Positions 16,807 through 24,583 of a stretch of DNA of 64,000 nucleotides are shown here, one piece after another; positions within the stretch are counted from its first letter, which is position 1, and each line of letters starts with the position of its first letter. Origin of the DNA: Bradyrhizobium guangxiense (lineage in GTDB: Bacteria; Pseudomonadota; Alphaproteobacteria; Rhizobiales; Xanthobacteraceae); NCBI RefSeq assembly GCF_004114915.1, contig NZ_CP022219.1:6726501-6790500 (forward strand), read 5' to 3'. A model generated the notes under the pieces. That model was not told the origin of the DNA. It worked only from the letters and a program-made list of their open reading frames with translations, and made no database searches. Made by a program: the position numbers and the translations under genes.

Positions 16807-17613
16807 TTACCTCCCCAATGCCAGCGCGATCAGGCCGAGCGTGCCGACGATGACGCGCCACCAGGCGAACACCACGAAGCCGTGGCGGGGGACGTAGGTC
16901 AGGAACGTCTTCACCACAATGATCGCGGTGATGAACGACACGACGAAGCCGATCGCGACGATGCCCATGTGGTCCATCGTCATCTCGGCGCGGTTCTTGT
17001 AGAAGTCGTAGGCGAACGCGCCGATCATGGTGGGGATGGCGAGGAAGAACGAGAACTCCGCCGCCGCGCGCTTGTCGGCCCCAAGCAGCATCGCGGCGAC
17101 GATGCTGGCGCCGGAGCGCGACACGCCCGGGATCATCGCCACGCACTGCGCGATGCCGATATAGAGATACATCAGCAGCGGAAACCTGGTAGCGTCATGC
17201 TCGTGCGGCTTGAGATCGAGCTTGTCGACCCAGAGCAGGATGGCGCCGCCGACGATCAGCGTGAAGCAGACGACCCATGGATTGAACAGCACGCTCTTGA
17301 TGTACTTGCCGGCGACGAGACCGACGACCACGGCCGGCAGGAACGCCACCAGCACGCCAATCACGAACCGGCGCGAATAGGCATCGCCGGTGAAGAAGCC
17401 GATCACGACATCCCAGAGCTTCCTGAAGTAGAGCCCGACGATCGCGAGGATGGCGCCCAACTGGATCAGAACTGTAAACGAATCCCAGAAGGCGCCTTCG
17501 CCGAGATGGAAGAAGCGCTCCGCGAGCAGCAGATGGCCGGTCGAGGATACGGGAAGGAACTCGGTCACACCCTCGATGATGCCGAGGATCACTGCCCGTA
17601 TTGCGTCTGACAT
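16807..17613 (-). CDS. uppP: Undecaprenyl-diphosphatase UppP (BacA)
   Basis: This 268-residue polytopic membrane enzyme dephosphorylates undecaprenyl diphosphate to recycle the lipid carrier for peptidoglycan and O-antigen synthesis, and gives bacitracin tolerance. Both active-site signatures are intact: EGVTEFLPVSSTGHLLLAER (residues 14-33) and PGVSRSGASIVAAMLLG (about 162-178). Eight hydrophobic segments and the length are normal. Confidence 0.96.
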   Translation of the reverse strand: MSDAIRAVILGIIEGVTEFLPVSSTGHLLLAERFFHLGEGAFWDSFTVLIQLGAILAIVGLYFRKLWDVVIGFFTGDAYSRRFVIGVLVAFLPAVVVGLVAGKYIKSVLFNPWVVCFTLIVGGAILLWVDKLDLKPHEHDATRFPLLMYLYIGIAQCVAMIPGVSRSGASIVAAMLLGADKRAAAEFSFFLAIPTMIGAFAYDFYKNRAEMTMDHMGIVAIGFVVSFITAIIVVKTFLTYVPRHGFVVFAWWRVIVGTLGLIALALGR

Positions 17614-17742
17614 ATTTACGGTCCATTTCGGCTTGAAAAGCGGGGCCGTTCTCGCCTATTCGCCCCCATGCCGCAATCGCAAAATGCGAAATCACGCCCT
17701 TGCCTCGCGGTTTTGAAGGACTAGTGTGGCGCCGCACAAACA

Positions 17743-17767
17743 TTGATGGATTCTTAAGCACCATCAA
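17743..17767. promoter_or_regulatory. Inverted repeat upstream of the GST gene
   Basis: TTGATGG (17743-17749) and CCATCAA (17761-17767) are perfect 7-bp arms separated by 11 bp, 15 bp before the ATG at 17783 and in the least GC-rich part of the gap. The placement suits a repressor operator over the transcription start. No regulator gene is adjacent. Confidence 0.4.
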
Positions 17768-17782
17768 ATAGTCAAAGGCTTC

Positions 17783-18475
17783 ATGTTTACGCTGTTTCAT
17801 CATCCGTTCTGTCCGCATTCGCGTTTCATCCGCCTGATCGCGGGCGAATACGGGCTCGACCTCAAGCTGGTCGAGGAGCGCAGCTGGGAACGGCGCGAGG
17901 CGTTTCTGCTGCTCAACGCGGCGGGCACGACGCCTGTCATGGTGGACGACGAGCAGCCGCCGATCCCGGGCGCGGCCATCATCGCCGAATATGTCGACGA
18001 GGCCTATGGCTCCGGGATGGGCGTGAAGCGCCTGATGCCGGAGACGGTTGCCGAGCGCGTCGAGGTGCGCCGGCTGATGGCCTGGTTCAACGAAAAGTTC
18101 TTCGAGGAGGTCTCGCATCCCCTCGTCACCGAGCGCATCTACAAGCGCTTCATGAGCGAGGAGAACGGCGGCGGAGCGCCTTCGGCCGACGTGATGCGCG
18201 CCGCCAAGGCCAATGTGCGCTATCATCTGGCCTATATCGGCTGGCTGGCGCAGACGCGCAATTTCCTCGCCGGCGACCGGCTCACTTACGCGGATCTCGC
18301 CGCCGCGGCGCATCTCTCGGCGATCGACTATCTGGGCGACGTGCCATGGAGCGAGGACGACGCAGCAAAGGCGTGGTACGCGCGGGTGAAATCCCGCCCG
18401 TCGTTCCGTCCGCTGCTGAGCGAATGGCTGGCCGGCGTGCCGGCGTCGCGGACTTACGTGGACCTGGATTTCTGA
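17783..18475 (+). CDS. Glutathione S-transferase family protein
   Basis: The 230-residue product has an N-terminal thioredoxin-like domain ([53 protein letters not shown]) and an all-alpha C-terminal domain (about residues 90-225) with the [20 protein letters not shown] block that carries the conserved folding-motif Asp. It probably conjugates or reduces with glutathione in the cytoplasm; the substrate is unknown. The PFCPHS stretch could give a reactive Cys. queG starts close to or inside its 3' end. Confidence 0.9.
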   Translation: MFTLFHHPFCPHSRFIRLIAGEYGLDLKLVEERSWERREAFLLLNAAGTTPVMVDDEQPPIPGAAIIAEYVDEAYGSGMGVKRLMPETVAERVEVRRLMAWFNEKFFEEVSHPLVTERIYKRFMSEENGGGAPSADVMRAAKANVRYHLAYIGWLAQTRNFLAGDRLTYADLAAAAHLSAIDYLGDVPWSEDDAAKAWYARVKSRPSFRPLLSEWLAGVPASRTYVDLDF

Positions 18476-19617
18476 GCTCCGATCCGACTGAACTGAAGGC
18501 GGCGCTTGCGCGCGAAGCGCGCGCGCTCGGCTTCGACTGCATCGGCATCACTGCGCCCGGCACGATCGAGACCGCCGGAAAACATTTCCTCGAATTCATC
18601 GCCTCCGGCGGCCATGGCGACATGGATTGGCTGGGCGCGCAGCCGGAGCGTCGCGTCGATCCGCGCGGACTGTGGGCCGACGTGCGCAGCGTGATCATGC
18701 TCGGCGTCAATTACGGCCCCGACTCCGATCCGCTCGCAATTCTCGAAGAGCGCACGCACGCTGCGATCTCGGTCTATGCGCAGGGCGACGATTATCACGA
18801 CCTCATCAAGAAGCGGCTGAAGGCGCTGGCGCGCTGGCTGGTCGCGACCGCGCCGTCGGACGTGAAGGTGTTCGTCGACACTGCGGCGGTGATGGAAAAG
18901 CCGCTGGCACAGACCGCGGGTCTCGGCTGGCAGGGCAAGCACACCAACCTCGTCTCGCGCGAGTTCGGCTCGTGGCTGTTTTTCGGCGCGATCTACACCA
19001 CGCTGGAGCTGCCGCGCGACGCCGCCGAGATCGACCATTGCGGCTCATGCCGGGCCTGTCTCGACATCTGCCCGACCGCGGCATTCCCCGCGCCCTACAA
19101 GCTCGATGCACGGCGCTGCATCTCCTATCTCACCATCGAGAACAAGGGACCGATCCCGCGCGAGTTTCGCAAGGCCATCGGCAATCGCATCTATGGCTGC
19201 GACGATTGCCTCGCGGCGTGTCCCTGGAACAAGTTCGCGCAGCAGGGCCGCGAAGCCAAGCTCGCCGCGCGTGACGAACTGCGCGCGCCTTCGCTCGCCG
19301 AGCTCGCACGGCTGGACGACGCCGCGTTCCGTGCGCTGTTCACGAAATCTCCGGTCAAGCGCATCGGCCGCGACCGGTTCTTGCGCAACGTGCTGATTGC
19401 GATCGGTAACTCGGATGATGTGGCGCTGGCCGACGAGGCGCGTCGATTACTCGGTGACACAAGCCCGCTGGTGCGCGGGGCGGCGGTGTGGGCGCTGGGG
19501 CAGTTGGTGGAGCGGAACGAGTTTGCGGTGATGAGGCTGCACGCTCTCGGACTCGAGCACGACGAGAGCGTTTGTGAGGAGTGGCAGGCAGAAAGCACTG
19601 CTGGCCCCTCATCCTGA
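18424..19617 (+). CDS. queG: Epoxyqueuosine reductase QueG
   Basis: This cobalamin- and iron-sulfur-dependent enzyme carries out the last step of queuosine synthesis in tRNA. Two [4Fe-4S] motifs are present: [16 protein letters not shown] and [11 protein letters not shown]. Upstream are the QueG blocks [14 protein letters not shown] and [18 protein letters not shown], and a HEAT-like segment lies near the C-terminus. The start is uncertain. ATG 18424 gives 397 residues and overlaps the GST gene by 52 nt; ATG 18346 is longer than usual; a CTG at 18472 would give the usual family length of about 381. The last codons and stop lie inside an intergenic repeat. Confidence 0.9.
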   Translation: MAGRRAGVADLRGPGFLSSDPTELKAALAREARALGFDCIGITAPGTIETAGKHFLEFIASGGHGDMDWLGAQPERRVDPRGLWADVRSVIMLGVNYGPDSDPLAILEERTHAAISVYAQGDDYHDLIKKRLKALARWLVATAPSDVKVFVDTAAVMEKPLAQTAGLGWQGKHTNLVSREFGSWLFFGAIYTTLELPRDAAEIDHCGSCRACLDICPTAAFPAPYKLDARRCISYLTIENKGPIPREFRKAIGNRIYGCDDCLAACPWNKFAQQGREAKLAARDELRAPSLAELARLDDAAFRALFTKSPVKRIGRDRFLRNVLIAIGNSDDVALADEARRLLGDTSPLVRGAAVWALGQLVERNEFAVMRLHALGLEHDESVCEEWQAESTAGPSS

Positions 19618-19714
19618 GGAGCCGCGCAGCGGCGTCTCGAAGGATCGAGGCCGAGCTGCCGCAGCGGGGCCTGCATGGTTCGAGACGGCGCTTCGCGCCT
19701 CCTCACCATGAGGA
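19607..19714. repeat. Intergenic repeat overlapping the queG 3' end
   Basis: CCTCATCCTGAGGAG begins at 19607, and a matching arm, CTCCTCACCATGAGGA, lies at about 19699-19714. In between, GTCTCGAAGG and GGTTCGAGACG form a further inverted pair. The arrangement is that of a dispersed palindromic element. It supplies the last three codons and the TGA of queG. Confidence 0.55.
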
Positions 19715-19759
19715 TCGTGGACCTTGATTTCCCCACCCGTTCCCGCAAAGTCGCGCGTC

Positions 19760-20557
19760 ATGACAAACATGCCTTTCTTCACGCGCGACGGCGATACATT
19801 CCATCCGACGGAAGTGGCCAACGGCCCATGGGATCCGAACTCGCTGCACGGTCGCGTCATCGTCGGCCTGCTCGGCTTTGCCATCGAGGAGCGCCATTCC
19901 GGTCCCGACTTCGTGCCGGCGCGGCTCACCGTCGACATGTTTCGGCTGCCGACCATCGACAAGCCAATTCAGGTGACGACGCGGCTCGTGCGCGACGGTC
20001 TGCGCATCCGCGTGGTCGAGGCGGAATTCGTCTCCGGCGGCGTCAGCATGGCGCGCGCCTCCTGCCAGCTGCTGCGCAAGACGCAGAATCCCGATGGCAA
20101 TGTCTGGTCACCACCGAACTGGGATGCGCCAAAGCCGGCCGACATTCCCAAGCCGACCGATCCCAGGCTCGGCATGCACGGCAAATGGACGACGCGCCCC
20201 ATCGTCGGCCATATGGGCTCGCTCGGTCCGCGTCGGCTTTGGATGAGCGAGGTGCGCGAGCTGGTCGCGGGCGCCCCGATGACGCCATTCGTCCACGTCG
20301 CCACCGGCGCCGATTTCGCCAGCCCGTTCGCCAATGCCGGCGACAAGGGGCTCGGCTACATCAACAGCGACGTGACGATCTACCTGCACCGCCTGCCGGT
20401 CACGGAGTGGATCGGCTTCGAGGTGGTGAATCATCACGCCACCGACGGCGTCGCGATCGGCGAATGCTGGCTCTATGACGAAGCGGGCCCGATCGGCACC
20501 GCGACGGTCGCAGCGCTTGCACAGCGCAAGCCGATGCTGAATCCGTCGAAGCGGTAG
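19760..20557 (+). CDS. Thioesterase-superfamily protein (acyl-CoA thioesterase-like, double hotdog)
   Basis: The product is 265 residues, a size that fits two fused hotdog domains as in TesB-type acyl-CoA thioesterases. Supporting blocks are LHGRVIVGLLGFAIEERH, PARLTVDMFRLPTIDKPIQV, RLVRDGLRIRVVEAEF and INSDVTIYLHRLPVTEWIGF. It probably hydrolyses an acyl-CoA in the cytoplasm; chain length and pathway are unknown. The start MTNMPFF is chosen because the 12 upstream residues (MISPPVPAKSRV) look non-coding and overlap a repeat. Confidence 0.75.
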   Translation: MTNMPFFTRDGDTFHPTEVANGPWDPNSLHGRVIVGLLGFAIEERHSGPDFVPARLTVDMFRLPTIDKPIQVTTRLVRDGLRIRVVEAEFVSGGVSMARASCQLLRKTQNPDGNVWSPPNWDAPKPADIPKPTDPRLGMHGKWTTRPIVGHMGSLGPRRLWMSEVRELVAGAPMTPFVHVATGADFASPFANAGDKGLGYINSDVTIYLHRLPVTEWIGFEVVNHHATDGVAIGECWLYDEAGPIGTATVAALAQRKPMLNPSKR

Positions 20558-20575
20558 GAGCGCGCGCCTCTCGCC

Positions 20576-20687
20576 GGTCGTCATTCCAGGGTGCGCCGTC
20601 AGGCGCAGACCCGGAATCCATCGGTCCGCAGGCCAAGAGGTAAAATGGATTCCGGGTTTGCGCTACGCGCGCCCCGGAATGACGACC
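20576..20687. repeat. Palindromic intergenic repeat, GTCATTCC family (copy 1)
   Basis: GGTCGTCATTCC (20576-20587) and GGAATGACGACC (20676-20687) are perfect inverted arms. Internal pairs such as ACCCGGAATCCAT and ATGGATTCCGGGT are also present. The same outer arms (GTCATTCCGG...CCGGAATGAC type) recur at 44414-44491 and 52510-52589. The element reaches the stop codon of the next gene. Confidence 0.8.
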
Positions 20688-21154
20688 TAATCCAGATGCC
20701 GCTTCATCTCCGGCCGCGCCTTCAATTCCGCGCCCTGCTTGGCGACGATCTTCGCGATCCGTTCCGGCGCGAATTTCAGGTCGACGAACGCCGGCGCGGT
20801 GTTGGCGACCTCGCGATAGCTCGCGATCCTGCCGCCCTTTAGCGTCATGATCGCGACACCCTCGAACATCGCCCGCGCGCCGCCTGCTTCCGGCAGGGTT
20901 GATTTGTAGCTGAAGGTGTAGCGCGCATAGAGCGTGGTGCCGTCGGTGACGGGATCGTGCATGTCCCAGCGGAAATCGGTCGCCGTGCGATAGAACCAGT
21001 CGTCGATCATCGCCGCGATGTTCTCGTGACCTTCGAAGACGCCGTAGAACACGTCGTGATAGACGCCGTCCTCGGTGAACAGCTCGGCGAAGGCTTTGCC
21101 GTTGCGCTGCTCGACCGCATCACAGAAGGCGCGCAGCATGGCGGTGGTGGTCAT
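20687..21154 (-). CDS. NTF2-like / SnoaL-type polyketide-cyclase-fold protein
   Basis: This 155-residue single-domain protein has a cone-shaped NTF2-like fold, judged from AMLRAFCDAVEQRNGKAFAE, LFTEDGVYHDVFYGVFEG, IAAMIDDWFYRTATDFRWDM and MTLKGGRIASYREV. Such proteins include isomerases, dehydratases and pure ligand binders, so the function is open. The ATG (MTTTAML) with upstream GGAGAAG is chosen; the longer in-frame extension up to 21643 is Arg/Pro-rich and overlaps a repeat and the neighbouring hydrolase gene. Confidence 0.75.
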   Translation of the reverse strand: MTTTAMLRAFCDAVEQRNGKAFAELFTEDGVYHDVFYGVFEGHENIAAMIDDWFYRTATDFRWDMHDPVTDGTTLYARYTFSYKSTLPEAGGARAMFEGVAIMTLKGGRIASYREVANTAPAFVDLKFAPERIAKIVAKQGAELKARPEMKRHLD

Positions 21155-21179
21155 TGGCGCTTCTCCATCCCCATTCTCC

Positions 21180-21279
21180 GTCATGCCCCGGCTTGACCGG
21201 GGCATCCAGTACGCCGCGGCCTCTCGATCTAAAACCACGGCCTGGAATACTGGATCGCCCGATCGAGTCGGGCGATGAC
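21180..21279. repeat. Palindromic intergenic repeat (GTCATGCCCC type)
   Basis: GTCATGCCCC (from 21180) and GGGCGATGAC (to 21279) form imperfect outer arms. TGCCCCGG with CCGGGGCA forms a first hairpin, ATCCAGTA with TACTGGAT pairs across the middle, and ATCGCCCGA with TCGGGCGAT forms a last hairpin. It is non-coding. Confidence 0.65.
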
Positions 21280-21300
21280 ACCGAATGTTGGGCAGCAGTT

Positions 21301-22089
21301 TCACCCGATCTCGGCCACCGCGGCAAGAATGCGCGCGATGTCCTGAGGGCGGGAGAGGCGGTGGTCGCCGTCCTGGATCATGGTCAGCACGACATCGTCG
21401 GCCGGCAGACGATGCGTCAGCGCGAAGGCGTGCTGCCACGGCACATCGGGATCCTGCGCGCCTTGCAGGATGCGGACGGGACAGCCGAGATCGATGGCGC
21501 TGCCGAGCACGAGGTGGTTGCGCCCTTCCTCGATCAGGTTCCGCGTGATCGGATAGGGCGTGCCGTCGCCATATTCCGACGGACGCAGCCAGAAACCCTT
21601 CGTCTCGATCTCCTTCTTCACCGCGGGCGAGAAATTCTTCCACATCAGCTCTTCGGTGAAATCGGGCGCCGGCGCGATCAGCACCAGGCCCGCGAGCGAG
21701 GCTTTGCCGGCACGATTCTTGATCTCGCGCGCGAGCAGCAGCGCCATCCAGCCCCCCATGGAGGAGCCGATCAGGATTTGCGGGCCGTCGCAGAAGCGCT
21801 CGAACACGGCGACACTATCCTCAAGCCAGCTGCCGATGGTTCCCTGGGCGAAATCGCCACTGGATTCGCCGTGGCCGGAATAGTCGAACCGGACCACGGC
21901 GCGGCCGCGCTCATGGGCCCAGGCATCCAGCGCCATGGCCTTGCCGCCCTGCATGTCCGACTTGAATCCGCCCAGCCAGACCAGGCCGGGGCCTTTTCCG
22001 GGGCGGCGGCGTACCGCGATCCTGCGTGCGGACGGCCCCTCGCCCACATCGATGAACTCAAGCGCGGCATCGGGAATTACATCGGTCAT
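21301..22089 (-). CDS. Alpha/beta hydrolase
   Basis: This 262-residue cytoplasmic alpha/beta-hydrolase-fold enzyme has the nucleophile elbow ILIGSSMGGWMALLLA (GxSxG, Ser about residue 112), the oxyanion region VWLGGFKSDMQG (about 34-45), the acid Asp in QGAQDPDVPWQ and the His in IQDGDHRLSRPQD. All triad elements are present. The pattern matches the acylaminoacyl-peptidase / serine aminopeptidase-like group; the substrate is unknown. It is divergent from infC. Confidence 0.85.
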   Translation of the reverse strand: MTDVIPDAALEFIDVGEGPSARRIAVRRRPGKGPGLVWLGGFKSDMQGGKAMALDAWAHERGRAVVRFDYSGHGESSGDFAQGTIGSWLEDSVAVFERFCDGPQILIGSSMGGWMALLLAREIKNRAGKASLAGLVLIAPAPDFTEELMWKNFSPAVKKEIETKGFWLRPSEYGDGTPYPITRNLIEEGRNHLVLGSAIDLGCPVRILQGAQDPDVPWQHAFALTHRLPADDVVLTMIQDGDHRLSRPQDIARILAAVAEIG

Positions 22090-22340
22090 GGAACGTTTAC
22101 TCTGGCTGTGCGGTTTGAGCTGTCCGGACCTGTTCCGAAAGCACGACCGGCATCGGTATTGGTCCTTTGGGACGCTTGCGGAACAGAGGCAAGGTGTCTA
22201 TGTCGGTCAGCGTGCCGAGGGCCGTGACTAAAATGCCTCGCATTTGAGGGTTTTTCGCGCCTCGCACCAGCGACTTGCTTGCCGGCAAACGCATCTTCCT
22301 TCAAAATAGCCGCTTCTTTCACAACTTTGGAGAACCACCC

Positions 22341-22880
22341 ATTCGCCGTCCTAATAAAGCTCCGCCCGCTGCCAGCAAAGACGGGCCGCGCATCAATGAT
22401 GATATCCGCAATGCGCAGATCCAGCTGATCGACCAGACCGGTGACAACAAAGGTACGGTCGAGACCGTCGTCGCCATCCGCATGGCGCAGGAAGCTGGCA
22501 TGGATCTGGTCGAGATTTCGCCGAATACCAGCCCTCCCGTCTGCAAGATCATGGACTACGGGAAGTACAAGTATTCCGCTCAGAAGAAAGCCGCGGAAGC
22601 CCGCAAGCGCCAGAAGACCGTCGAGATCAAGGAGATCAAGCTCCGTCCGATGATCGACGATCACGATTACGACGTGAAGATGCGCGCGATGCAGCGGTTC
22701 TTCGAAGAGGGCGACAAGGTCAAGATCACGCTGCGCTATCGCGGCCGCGAAATGGCGCATCAGGAGATCGGCACCAAGCTTTTGGACAAGATCAAGACCG
22801 ACGTCGCCGAGCTCGCCAAGGTCGAGCAGGACGCGCGGTTCGAAGGTCGCCAGGTCGTCATGGTGCTGGCGCCGCGCTGA
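22341..22880 (+). CDS. infC: Translation initiation factor IF-3 (AUU start codon)
   Basis: IF-3 binds the 30S subunit, prevents premature 50S joining and proofreads start codons. The N-domain is about residues 10-80 ([20 protein letters not shown]), followed by a Lys-rich linker and the C-domain ([36 protein letters not shown]). I place the start at ATT 22341-22343. GGAG at 22328-22331 precedes it by 9 nt, no ATG, GTG or TTG lies suitably near, and the resulting 179 residues fit the family. An AUU start is the known autoregulatory device of infC, because IF-3 itself rejects it. Confidence 0.93.
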   Translation: MRRPNKAPPAASKDGPRINDDIRNAQIQLIDQTGDNKGTVETVVAIRMAQEAGMDLVEISPNTSPPVCKIMDYGKYKYSAQKKAAEARKRQKTVEIKEIKLRPMIDDHDYDVKMRAMQRFFEEGDKVKITLRYRGREMAHQEIGTKLLDKIKTDVAELAKVEQDARFEGRQVVMVLAPR

Positions 22881-22908
22881 CAGCAGCTCGTTAGGACTTC
22901 AAGAGTTC

Positions 22909-22939
22909 AACGGCCCGTCCGGATCTCCGGCGGGCCGTT
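22909..22939 (+). terminator. Terminator after infC
   Basis: AACGGCCCG (22909-22917) and CGGGCCGTT (22931-22939) form a perfect 9-bp stem, with TCCGG/CCGG pairing inside the loop. It lies between convergent infC and the small secreted gene and could work in both directions. No long U-run follows. Confidence 0.6.
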
Positions 22940-22945
22940 TGCGTG

Positions 22946-23344
22946 TCAGGTCCGCGTCGCCTGCCAGGTGCCGCTGCACTGGTCGCCGGAGATGATGCCC
23001 CTCCACGCCCCGGCGCCGTTCACGCCGGCGAGCCGGCCGCCACCGCTGGCATGGGAGGCGCCGACCGAGACCTGGACAGCCACAGTGCCGGAGCGGTTGA
23101 CCCTGCCAGAGACCCGGCCGCCGCCGGCCGACGAGACCCGGCTGCCTGTCACGGTGAAGGGAACACTGTAGCCCGAGCTGCAATTGCCGCGGGTGGTGGC
23201 GAAGGTGACGTTCCAGACGCCGTCATAGCCGCCGGCGCGGGCGTCGGCCGTTGACGGCAGCGCGGCCGTGGCGAGCACGGCGAACAGCGCCAAATGGCGC
23301 GGATGGGCGAAAAGCGAAGAGAGACATTGCGGAAAATGGGCCAT
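22946..23344 (-). CDS. Small secreted protein of unknown function
   Basis: This 132-residue protein has a signal peptide ending near residue 35 (ALFAVLATAALPSTADARA). The mature part is Gly/Ser-rich and has two Cys (RGNCSSG and GDQCSGTW), which may form a disulfide. Alternating beta-strand patterns (VPFTVTGSRVSS, VSGRVNRSGTVAVQVSVG, AGAWRGIISG) suggest a small beta-barrel. The opening YDGVWNVTF resembles uncharacterised rhizobial exported proteins. It sits on the opposite strand between infC and rpmI, genes normally adjacent. Its upstream region holds a 14-bp tandem array. Confidence 0.65.
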   Translation of the reverse strand: MAHFPQCLSSLFAHPRHLALFAVLATAALPSTADARAGGYDGVWNVTFATTRGNCSSGYSVPFTVTGSRVSSAGGGRVSGRVNRSGTVAVQVSVGASHASGGGRLAGVNGAGAWRGIISGDQCSGTWQATRT

Positions 23345-23362
23345 TTTGGACCTGCTTCAGGC

Positions 23363-23460
23363 GACAAGGCTTGTACGACAAGGCTTGTACGACAAGGCTT
23401 GTACGACAAGGCTTGGGCAACAAGACTTGGGCAGCAAGAGTTGGACCGCAAGACTTGGAC
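23363..23460. repeat. 14-bp tandem repeat array, seven units
   Basis: Three identical units of GACAAGGCTTGTAC (23363-23404) are followed by GACAAGGCTTGGGC, AACAAGACTTGGGC, AGCAAGAGTTGGAC and CGCAAGACTTGGAC, 98 bp in all with no spacers. Divergence rises away from the secreted-protein gene, whose ATG is 18 bp from the first unit. The core CAAGGCTTG is nearly palindromic. Confidence 0.95.
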
Positions 23461-23654
23461 ATGAGGTTAGCAACCTCCAATAGTCGGCGGGCAGGTTTCG
23501 GCGGTTCATCGTTGCCAATTCGCCCGTCCTCTGTCATAAGCCCAGCCTTCATCGCCCGGCTGATTAAGGGCTGCCGTGGCGGTGTTTCGTGCGGGTTTCG
23601 CGCTTGTTCGCAAAAACCTGAGCACAATCAACGCTCTAGACGAGCATTTTTGAC

Positions 23655-23688
23655 GGCCAGCCGCCTTCGCGGGCGGATCTCTGTGGCC
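23655..23688 (+). promoter_or_regulatory. Leader hairpin before rpmI (possible r-protein autoregulatory site)
   Basis: GGCCA (23655-23659) pairs with TGGCC (23684-23688) and, within it, CCGCC (23661-23665) pairs with GGCGG (23672-23676). The structure ends 3 nt before the AGGAG of rpmI. In many bacteria L20 represses the infC-rpmI-rplT mRNA by binding its leader; whether this hairpin serves that purpose is inference. Confidence 0.4.
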
Positions 23689-23702
23689 ATTAGGAGAGCC
23701 AA

Positions 23703-23903
23703 ATGCCCAAGCTGAAGACCAAATCGGGCGCTAAAAAGCGCTTCAAGGTGACTGCCACCGGCAAAGTGATGCACGCCCAGCGCGGCAAGCGTCACGGCAT
23801 GATCAAGCGGACGAAGAAGCAGATCCGTCAGCTCCGCGGCACCCGCGTGCTGTTCAAGACCGACGGCGACAACGTCAAGAAGTACTTCTTGCCGAACGCC
23901 TGA
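23703..23903 (+). CDS. rpmI: 50S ribosomal protein L35
   Basis: The product is 66 residues, very basic, with the family opening [20 protein letters not shown] and ending [10 protein letters not shown]. The length is exact for L35. AGGAG lies 6 nt before the ATG. It is followed after 80 bp by rplT, with which it is co-transcribed in most bacteria. Confidence 0.98.
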   Translation: MPKLKTKSGAKKRFKVTATGKVMHAQRGKRHGMIKRTKKQIRQLRGTRVLFKTDGDNVKKYFLPNA

Positions 23904-23983
23904 TCGCGTCCACGATCACTGCCATCTCGCGCCGCATTCGCGCGGCGATCCGAAACCAAAGTCATCTCTGAAGGATATTTGTC

Positions 23984-24343
23984 ATGTCTCGCGTCAAACG
24001 CGGTGTGACCGCCCACGCCAAGCACAAGAAAGTCTACAAGGCCGCCAAGGGCTTCTACGGCCGCCGCAAGAACACCATTCGCGCCGCCAAGCCGGCTGTG
24101 GAGAAGGCCCAGCAATACGCCTTCCGCGACCGCAAGCGTCGCAAGCGCACCTTCCGCGCGCTCTGGATCCAGCGTCTCAACGCCGCCGTTCGTCCGTTCG
24201 GCCTGACCTACAGCCGATTTATCGACGGCCTCGCCAAGTCGGGCATCACCGTGGACCGCAAGGTGCTGTCGGATCTCGCGATCCACGAGCCCGCCGCGTT
24301 CCAGGCGATCGCCGAGAAGGCCAAGGCCGCCCTTGCCGCGTAA
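23984..24343 (+). CDS. rplT: 50S ribosomal protein L20
   Basis: This 119-residue early-assembly 23S rRNA-binding protein has the long basic N-terminal helix ([39 protein letters not shown]) and globular C-terminal domain ([20 protein letters not shown]). The length is normal. In other bacteria L20 also represses its own operon. Confidence 0.98.
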   Translation: MSRVKRGVTAHAKHKKVYKAAKGFYGRRKNTIRAAKPAVEKAQQYAFRDRKRRKRTFRALWIQRLNAAVRPFGLTYSRFIDGLAKSGITVDRKVLSDLAIHEPAAFQAIAEKAKAALAA

Positions 24344-24412
24344 TACGGCTGAGGCCGCGCTGGCGGCGTAAGCCGTCCTCCGCTGTGCTCTGCGCAGCAT
24401 TCAGCTTGTGAT

Positions 24413-24451
24413 GGCCCGGGCAGAGGCGCGTCTCGCCTCACTGCCCCGGCC
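24413..24451 (+). terminator. Possible terminator between rplT and pheS
   Basis: GGGCAG (24418-24423) pairs with CTGCCC (24441-24446), and AGGCG (24424-24428) pairs with CGCCT (24434-24438). It is GC-rich without a U-run. Position after rplT is the main reason for the call. Confidence 0.35.
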
Positions 24452-24583
24452 GTCGTCACTCGCGCAAATACTTCTCCGACGTGGAAGCCCGGCGCATCTG
24501 ACGCGAAGACGCGCTTCGCGCTTTTGGGCCGGACGTAACGGGCTAGGATCATCGGCTCAGCATCCTGGCCAAAAGGGATTGCC

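Larger units (their letters stand above)
23345..23702. other. Intergenic region with tandem array and rpmI leader
   Basis: This 358-bp gap between the divergent secreted-protein gene and rpmI contains the tandem array at 23363-23460 and, at its right end, a leader hairpin and the rpmI Shine-Dalgarno. The middle (about 23470-23640) shows no feature I can name; it should contain the rpmI-rplT promoter. Confidence 0.6.

Noticed and set aside
20687..21643. 318-residue version of the NTF2-like protein
   Set aside because: The first 163 residues come from a repeat and the antisense of the neighbouring hydrolase gene; only the last 155 form a domain.
23363..23460. Possible CRISPR array
   Set aside because: Units are 14 bp, directly adjacent and without spacers; no cas genes are present.
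24344..24583. Phe-rich leader peptide attenuator for pheST
   Set aside because: No short frame with clustered Phe codons followed by alternative hairpins was found.
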